36,211 nt of DNA from Bacillota bacterium (GTDB taxonomy: Bacteria; Bacillota; Clostridia; Peptostreptococcales; Anaerovoracaceae). Position numbers and translations under genes: made by a program. Below, in pieces: positions 31,973 through 36,211 of this stretch. Position 1 is the stretch's first letter; each line of letters opens with the position of its first letter. Where the stretch lies: the NCBI GenBank assembly GCA_029218545.1, contig JAQXRN010000241.1, positions 1-36,211 on the forward strand, written 5' to 3'. Under the pieces are notes generated by a model. That model made no database searches. It was not told the DNA's origin and saw only the letters and a program-made list of their open reading frames with translations.

Positions 31973-33154
31973 CTATTTCTTTTCAGTAACCGGCTGCAGA
32001 ATTTCTCTCTGACGGGATATTTCCTCCCATCTTGGAATCTTATCATAAATTTGTGCAAAGTCCTTCATTGCAGCAGGAATATCGATATTCTGAGGGCATA
32101 CCTTGGCACACTTGCCGCAGGCGATACATGCTGCCGGCTTCTTGTCGTCAGGGAGTGCTTCCACAACCATTACGGTATTGAAGGAAGGAATTATCTTCGC
32201 ATCGTTATATACCGATAAAAGCATAGGAATATCAAGTTCTCTAGGACAGTCACTGCAGCAGTATCTGCACGCAGTACACGGAACAGAATCCTTCATACCT
32301 TCTGCAACGTCCATAAGAAGCTTCTTTTCAGCTTCAGAAAGCTTTCGTTCTTCCCTGAAGGTCTCAATATTCTCCTTCATCTGACGGATATTGGAAACAC
32401 CGTTTAATACTACCTTCACATTATCCATATTGTGGAAGAATCTCAATGCGAGAGACGCGGGAGTATCTTCAGGACTTATGGCCTTCATCTGTTCAGCAGC
32501 CTCACCTGTAACATTGGCAAGCTTACCTCCTCTAAGAGGTTCCATAACCCAAACGGGGATTCCACGCTTTGAAAGGATTTCGCACTTTTCTCTTGCCTTC
32601 TGAAGAGACCAGTCCAGATAATTCAATTGTATCTGACAGAACTCAATGGCATCGCCAAAAGCATCCAGAATTGCTTCGAGATTTTCAGCCTGAGCATGAG
32701 TGCTGAGTCCCAGGTGCTTAATTCTGCCAAGTCTTTTTTGCTCTTTAAAGTATTCAATAATGTCCCACTGAGGATCTGTATAGACGCTGATAGACTTTTC
32801 ATAAACATTATGATACAGATAAAAGTCAAAATATTCCACCCTGCACTTTTCTAATTGCTTTTCAAATATATATGCAGGGTCATATGTAGAGCTTATCTGA
32901 TGTCCCGGGTACTTGTCCGCCAAGTAAAAACTGCTTCGGTCATGTTTTGAAAGCGCCTCGCCTATGACCAGCTCTGATTGCCCGGTATGATATGGCCATG
33001 CAGTATCGAAGTAGTTTACTCCGTTTTCTATTGCCATATCTACCATTTCCTGAACCTGGACCTTATCAACGGTTCCGTCTTCAAGTAGCGGCAGGCGCAT
33101 AGCGCCAAAGCCCATAAGTGAAATTTTTTTGTCTTTAAATTCTCTGTAAATCAT
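31973..33154 (-). CDS. Aldo/keto reductase with C-terminal 2[4Fe-4S] ferredoxin domain
   Basis: A 393-residue oxidoreductase, the second of this architecture in the window but not a recent copy of the first. Seen: barrel with catalytic Asp and Tyr in YFDTAWPYHTG, Lys in LADKYPG, His in FYLYHNVY, a GVSNIRQM segment, and a longer tail with CTACRYCCSDCPRELDIP and CIACGKCAKVCPQNIDIP. The tail resembles those of HdrC/GlpC-like proteins. The start is divergent from the ABC exporter across the DnaA-box region. Physiological substrate unknown. Confidence 0.92.
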   Translation of the reverse strand: MIYREFKDKKISLMGFGAMRLPLLEDGTVDKVQVQEMVDMAIENGVNYFDTAWPYHTGQSELVIGEALSKHDRSSFYLADKYPGHQISSTYDPAYIFEKQLEKCRVEYFDFYLYHNVYEKSISVYTDPQWDIIEYFKEQKRLGRIKHLGLSTHAQAENLEAILDAFGDAIEFCQIQLNYLDWSLQKAREKCEILSKRGIPVWVMEPLRGGKLANVTGEAAEQMKAISPEDTPASLALRFFHNMDNVKVVLNGVSNIRQMKENIETFREERKLSEAEKKLLMDVAEGMKDSVPCTACRYCCSDCPRELDIPMLLSVYNDAKIIPSFNTVMVVEALPDDKKPAACIACGKCAKVCPQNIDIPAAMKDFAQIYDKIPRWEEISRQREILQPVTEKK

Positions 33155-33282
33155 ATTTTTTCTTTATCTCCTCGACTGGCTGCTGTTAATTATTTCTGTG
33201 GTAAAACTACGGATACCACACTTTTCAACAAGCAAAATTTGTCCATTTTTCAACGATTTGCCTTTTTATCCACATAGCATAG

Positions 33283-33302
33283 TAAAATCGTATACGATTT
33301 TA
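33283..33302. promoter_or_regulatory. Perfect 20-bp palindrome, GntR-type operator candidate
   Basis: TAAAATCGTATACGATTTTA reads identically on both strands. Its core TCGTATACGA fits the T-n-GTATAC-n-A form bound by FadR-subfamily GntR regulators. It lies between DnaA boxes 1 and 2. No GntR gene is in the window. Confidence 0.65.
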
Positions 33303-33424
33303 TGAACATGACCTTGTGGATAACATCAAATCATTGCAACCCAGTGTTTTCAATGGTTGAGCCCTTGTTATCGATTTGTCAAGAGAAAGTTATCCACATA
33401 TTTCTTACATTATTATAACATTTA

Positions 33425-33453
33425 TTGAATTAGTTTTCTACAGCAACTATAAT
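33425..33453 (+). promoter_or_regulatory. SigA-type promoter of the ABC exporter operon
   Basis: -35 TTGAAT (33425-33430), 17-base spacer, perfect -10 TATAAT (33448-33453); expected start near 33460, then GGGAGG and the ATG at 33479. DnaA box 3 ends 26 bases before the -35, a position suitable for activation or repression. Confidence 0.75.
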
Positions 33454-33478
33454 ATGAGTATCAGGGAGGTATTTTGAC

Positions 33479-34189
33479 ATGTTGAAAATTGAGAACTTAA
33501 CCAAGATATACGGCGACAAAAAGGCCGTTGATAACTTATCACTTCACATTAAACCGGGGGAAATATATGGATTTATAGGACATAACGGTGCCGGCAAAAC
33601 AACGACCATCAAATGCTGCTGCGGAATACTTCAGCACGAAGAAGGAAAAATTTTCATTGATGGAACAAACCTTTCAGAAGCACCTCTTGCCTGTAAGCAA
33701 AATCTGGCGTATATTCCTGATAACCCGGATTTATATGACTTTATGACAGGGATTCAGTTTCTGAACTTCGTAGCAGATATCTTCAGCGTTGATGCAGAAA
33801 TCCGTCAGAATCTCATCCACAAATATGCCGACATGTTCGAGCTAACTGCAGATCTTGCACAGCCTATATCAGCCTATTCACACGGTATGAAACAGAAGCT
33901 CGCCATCATTTCAGCTTTGATTCACAGCCCTAAACTCATAATAATGGATGAACCCTTCGTTGGACTTGACCCTAAGGCTTCCCATCTTCTCAAGGAAACC
34001 ATGAGGGAATTATGCAACAATGGTTCTGCAATCTTTTTCTCAACACATGTTCTTGAGGTTGCTGAAAAACTGTGCGACAAGGTTGCCATAATTAAAGGCG
34101 GAAAACTGATTAAATCCGGAACAATGGAAGAAGTTAAGGGCGATGCCTCTTTAGAATCTGTATTTTTGGAACTGGAGGCAGCAAAATGA
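33479..34189 (+). CDS. ABC exporter ATPase
   Basis: A 236-residue ATPase of the ABC-2/drug-exporter type. Seen: Walker A GHNGAGKTT (about residues 34-42), a modified signature AYSHGMKQKLAIISAL (SHGMK in place of LSGGQ, common in this subfamily), Walker B LIIMDEPFVGLDP, and switch His in FFSTHVLE. GGGAGG precedes the ATG. Its last codons overlap the permease start by four bases, so the two subunits are coupled. The cargo is unknown. Confidence 0.93.
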   Translation: MLKIENLTKIYGDKKAVDNLSLHIKPGEIYGFIGHNGAGKTTTIKCCCGILQHEEGKIFIDGTNLSEAPLACKQNLAYIPDNPDLYDFMTGIQFLNFVADIFSVDAEIRQNLIHKYADMFELTADLAQPISAYSHGMKQKLAIISALIHSPKLIIMDEPFVGLDPKASHLLKETMRELCNNGSAIFFSTHVLEVAEKLCDKVAIIKGGKLIKSGTMEEVKGDASLESVFLELEAAK

Positions 34190-35781
34190 CACAAGCATTA
34201 ATCAAAAAACAGCTTTTAGAAGTTTTTGCGTGGGTGTTTCAAGATAAAAAGACCGGCAAAAACAGAAAAGGCTCATCACTTGTTGCAAACAGCCTTCTAT
34301 ACATATCCATATTAGGTCTTATCATAGGTATCTTTTACTATATGGCAGATTCACTTTGTGCACCTCTTATTTCCTTTGATATGGGTTGGCTCTACTATGC
34401 AATAATGGGCCTCCTCGGCATTGTATTAGGTGTATTTGCCAGCGTTTTCAATACTTATACCACATTATATCAGGCCAAGGACAATGATTTACTCCTGTCT
34501 ATGCCTGTTCCTGCTTCAAAGATACTTTTTGCAAGGCTTTTAGGGATTTATACCATGGGACTGCTATATGAGCTCCTGGTAATGCTCCCTGCAACAGTGG
34601 TATTCTATGCAAATAGCAACATAGGCCTTCTAGGAGTAGTATTTACAATACTAATGCCGTTTTTGCTCGGTTTCGTCATACTGGCACTGTCCTGTATAGT
34701 CGGTTATGCCGTGGCTCTTATCGCCTCACATTTAAAAAGCAAAAAATTAGTGACCGTATTCTTATCATTGCTGTTTATTGCGGCATATTACTATTTCTAT
34801 GCCCATGCTTACAGCATCCTGCAGGGAATATTGCTTAACCCTGTAAGCTTTGGAGAAAAGGTGTCCGGCATCGCATATCCTCTTTATCAGATGGGACTTG
34901 CCGCTGAAGGCAGACTATTGCCTATGCTGATTTTTACCTGTATGTCCTTAGTGTTTTTTGCCCTTATATACTCCATATTGGCAAAGAGTTTTGTAAAACT
35001 TGCAACTACAAACAAAAGCTCTTCAAAAACAAAATATGTAAAGAGGGAAGCTAAGGTTTCATCTCAGTCAACTGCTTTACTGTCCAAAGAGTTTCGCCGC
35101 TTTTTGGGCAGCACCAACTATATGCTGAACTGCGGGCTTGGAATCGTCCTGATTATAATCGCCAGCGCATTTGTAATAATTAAAGGTGATTTCATTACAG
35201 GTTTTTCATCATCAGTTCCTGATGAATACATGGATGCATTTTATCTGATGGCTGCTGCTGCAGTTTGCCTGTCAACTACTATGAACGACATGACTGCCCC
35301 ATCCATATCACTGGAAGGAAAGAATCTCTGGATTTTACAGTCACTGCCTGTTTCAAGCTGGCAAATAATTAAAGCAAAGCTTCATATGCATCTTATCTTG
35401 ACTCTGGTGCCTTTAGCTATTCTTATAGTATGTGTTGAAGTAGTAGTTAAGCCTTCAGCTCTGTTTGCTATACTTATACCTGTAATTGCAGTACTCTTTG
35501 TTCTGCTTACAGCTAGTGCAGGACTAATAAGTAATCTGCTGATGCCAAACCTGACGTGGACAAACGAGGTTGTTCCCATCAAACAGAGCGCAAGCGTTTT
35601 CTTGGCATTGTTCGGAAGCTGGGCACTTATTACAGTACTTGGTGGAGTATATTATCTGATGTTTGAGCATATATCCGCAGGTACATATGCAGTAATTGTA
35701 GCCATTATATTTACCCTTTGCGATGTATTAATGCTTCGCTGGTTAAAGCTCCGCGGAACTAAACTCTTTGATGAGCTTTAG
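34186..35781 (+). CDS. ABC exporter permease subunit
   Basis: A 531-residue polytopic membrane protein, partner of the preceding ATPase. Seen: a cytoplasmic basic N-terminus (QDKKTGKNRKGSS), about twelve hydrophobic segments, and cytoplasmic loops QAKDNDLLLSMPVP (about residues 100-113) and EGKNLWILQSLPVS (about residues 377-390), a repeated pattern of the large clostridial ABC permeases in which each half contacts the ATPase. The ATG follows CTGGAGG. No regulator is beside it; control may act through the DnaA-box region upstream. Confidence 0.9.
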   Translation: MTQALIKKQLLEVFAWVFQDKKTGKNRKGSSLVANSLLYISILGLIIGIFYYMADSLCAPLISFDMGWLYYAIMGLLGIVLGVFASVFNTYTTLYQAKDNDLLLSMPVPASKILFARLLGIYTMGLLYELLVMLPATVVFYANSNIGLLGVVFTILMPFLLGFVILALSCIVGYAVALIASHLKSKKLVTVFLSLLFIAAYYYFYAHAYSILQGILLNPVSFGEKVSGIAYPLYQMGLAAEGRLLPMLIFTCMSLVFFALIYSILAKSFVKLATTNKSSSKTKYVKREAKVSSQSTALLSKEFRRFLGSTNYMLNCGLGIVLIIIASAFVIIKGDFITGFSSSVPDEYMDAFYLMAAAAVCLSTTMNDMTAPSISLEGKNLWILQSLPVSSWQIIKAKLHMHLILTLVPLAILIVCVEVVVKPSALFAILIPVIAVLFVLLTASAGLISNLLMPNLTWTNEVVPIKQSASVFLALFGSWALITVLGGVYYLMFEHISAGTYAVIVAIIFTLCDVLMLRWLKLRGTKLFDEL

Positions 35782-35867
35782 TACATATAATCTGCAATTA
35801 GGATTATTGGTAAAAAAACTAACAATAGGGATGTAAACTGCATTGCATTTTTCTTTAATGATTTCAT
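35778..35867 (-). CDS. Candidate 29-residue hydrophobic peptide
   Basis: A small frame too short for usual gene calling. Seen: a basic start MKSLKKN, a single membrane-length hydrophobic run LLLVFLPIILIA, and the short tail DYMY. The ATG is preceded by GAAAGGCGG at seven bases, a fair ribosome site. Its stop codon overlaps the permease stop codon on the other strand. It lies downstream of the GGDEF terminator, and no clear promoter was found. It could be a small membrane regulator or a toxin-like peptide, or may not be expressed. Confidence 0.4.
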   Translation of the reverse strand: MKSLKKNAMQFTSLLLVFLPIILIADYMY

Positions 35868-35957
35868 TTTTATACCGCCTTTCGACCAATAGACTTTAAT
35901 TCGGGTTCTTTGTGTATACCCATTATCCTATATGTTGAGTACGAAAAAACGGACAAT

Positions 35958-35990
35958 AAAAAGAGATTCCTTTTGCGAATCTCTTTTTTG
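35958..35990. terminator. Bidirectional intrinsic terminator
   Basis: Arms AAAAAGAGATTC (35958-35969) and GAATCTCTTTTT (35977-35988) pair perfectly over 12 bp around a seven-base loop, with T-runs on both strands. It ends the minus-strand GGDEF gene and could also stop read-through from the ABC operon. Confidence 0.9.
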
Positions 35991-36003
35991 TGTAAAGTTA
36001 ATT

Positions 36004-36211
36004 CTAGAATTGTACTCTTAGGTTCTTATTTTTGTACAACATGGCATCTGCCTCTTGGATCACATTCTGAATGTCAGAAGCTGCCGCATCATAACATGAA
36101 TATCCAAGTGAAACTCCCGGCATTCTCGAATCTTCTTTTTTTATTTCATTTATTGCAGATGTGAACTTTTCATTTAATGTTTCCAAATTCTCAATATTAT
36201 TCTTAAGAATT
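36004..36211 (-). CDS. C-terminal end of a GGDEF-domain protein (cut by the window edge)
   Basis: The last 68 codons of a gene that enters from the right edge; the frame is open to base 36211. Seen: PGVSLGYSCYD, then IQNVIQEADAMLYKNKN, the C-terminal strand-helix of GGDEF domains (usually S.G.A....L...AD..MY..K). The GGDEF active-site loop lies outside the window, so diguanylate cyclase activity cannot be judged. No in-frame ATG is seen here; the protein certainly begins upstream. Confidence 0.8.
   Translation of the reverse strand, partial: ILKNNIENLETLNEKFTSAINEIKKEDSRMPGVSLGYSCYDAAASDIQNVIQEADAMLYKNKNLRVQF

Larger units (their letters stand above)
33155..33478. promoter_or_regulatory. Divergent intergenic region with a DnaA-box cluster
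   Basis: 324 bases without a credible gene. It holds three perfect TTATCCACA DnaA boxes (33266-33274 plus, 33315-33323 minus, 33390-33398 plus), a 20-bp palindrome (33283-33302), a TGTGGTA/TACCACA dyad (33197-33220), Spo0A-box-like TTTGTCAAG (33375-33383) and TTTGTCCAT (33238-33246), and the ABC-exporter promoter. The stretch 33399-33453 is very AT-rich. No dnaA, dnaN, gyrase or parAB gene is in the window. Confidence 0.8.

Noticed and set aside
33307-33417. 36-codon frame on the plus strand inside the DnaA-box region
   Set aside because: No ribosome site, no membrane or family pattern, and it runs through two DnaA boxes.
33155-33478. Chromosomal replication origin (oriC)
   Set aside because: DnaA boxes are present, but dnaA, dnaN, rpmH, gyrase and parAB are all absent from the window. 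I retain only a DnaA-box regulatory cluster.
1-36211. CRISPR array, tRNA, rRNA, insertion sequence or prophage
   Set aside because: No regularly spaced repeats, cloverleaf sequences, transposase motifs or phage genes were seen on either strand.

Overview
The window looks like chromosome of a low-GC, Gram-positive, anaerobic, endospore-forming Clostridia-type bacterium. Direct support: a cotJA-cotJB-cotJC spore-coat operon, a PdaA-type spore-cortex deacetylase, strong AGGAGG-type ribosome sites, TTGACA/TATAAT promoters, hairpin-plus-T terminators, and two aldo/keto reductases with C-terminal ferredoxin-type cysteine clusters. The exact genus cannot be read from the sequence. I see no rRNA, tRNA, transposase, phage gene or CRISPR array.

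Layout. 1-3.2 kb (minus): ung, lemA and a glycine-tailed DUF2207 membrane protein. 3.2-7.2 kb (plus): a DUF6873/GME-fold protein overlapping an Elp3-like radical SAM gene, an ACT-domain/UPF0210 pair, and a small membrane zinc-ribbon protein. 7.2-12.6 kb (minus): an XRE-cupin regulator, potABCD polyamine importer, a small helical protein and DUF554. 12.7-16.5 kb: AEC carrier, ferredoxin-type aldo/keto reductase, small alarmone synthetase (RelQ/RelP type) and a shortened cysteine-desulfurase-like protein. 16.5-18.3 kb (minus): KdpDE-like two-component pair with no kdp pump. 18.5-19.5 kb (plus): cotJABC. 19.6-21.4 kb (minus): secreted DNA/RNA nuclease overlapping a DUF4299-type gene and a small ORF. 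21.5-25.2 kb (minus): amino-acid ABC importer glnPQ without a binding protein, pdaA, and an MFS transporter. 25.4-28.5 kb (plus): IT-superfamily permease, threonine aldolase, EamA exporter. 28.5-30.8 kb (minus): trxB, trxA, transglutaminase-like protein. 31-33.2 kb: PfkB kinase and a second aldo/keto reductase. 33.5-35.8 kb (plus): ABC exporter pair. The right edge cuts a GGDEF gene.

Most of the window is ordinary core and accessory metabolism. The strongest unexplained signals are non-coding. (1) The 324-bp divergent intergenic region 33155-33478 carries three perfect DnaA boxes, a perfect 20-bp palindrome, another dyad and Spo0A-like boxes, far from any visible dnaA. (2) A roughly 140-bp GC-rich block inside the EamA exporter gene is built of back-to-back perfect inverted repeats. 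(3) Two genes (DUF6873 and AEC) have the promoter -10 element placed so that transcription should begin at the ATG, predicting leaderless mRNAs. (4) The pdaA ribosome site lies in the arm of a perfect 9-bp hairpin followed by six T. Several divergent promoters also carry clear operator-like dyads (12.6, 14.69, 22.98, 25.24 and 25.30 kb).

All family assignments come from reading the protein sequences for motifs; no database search was run.
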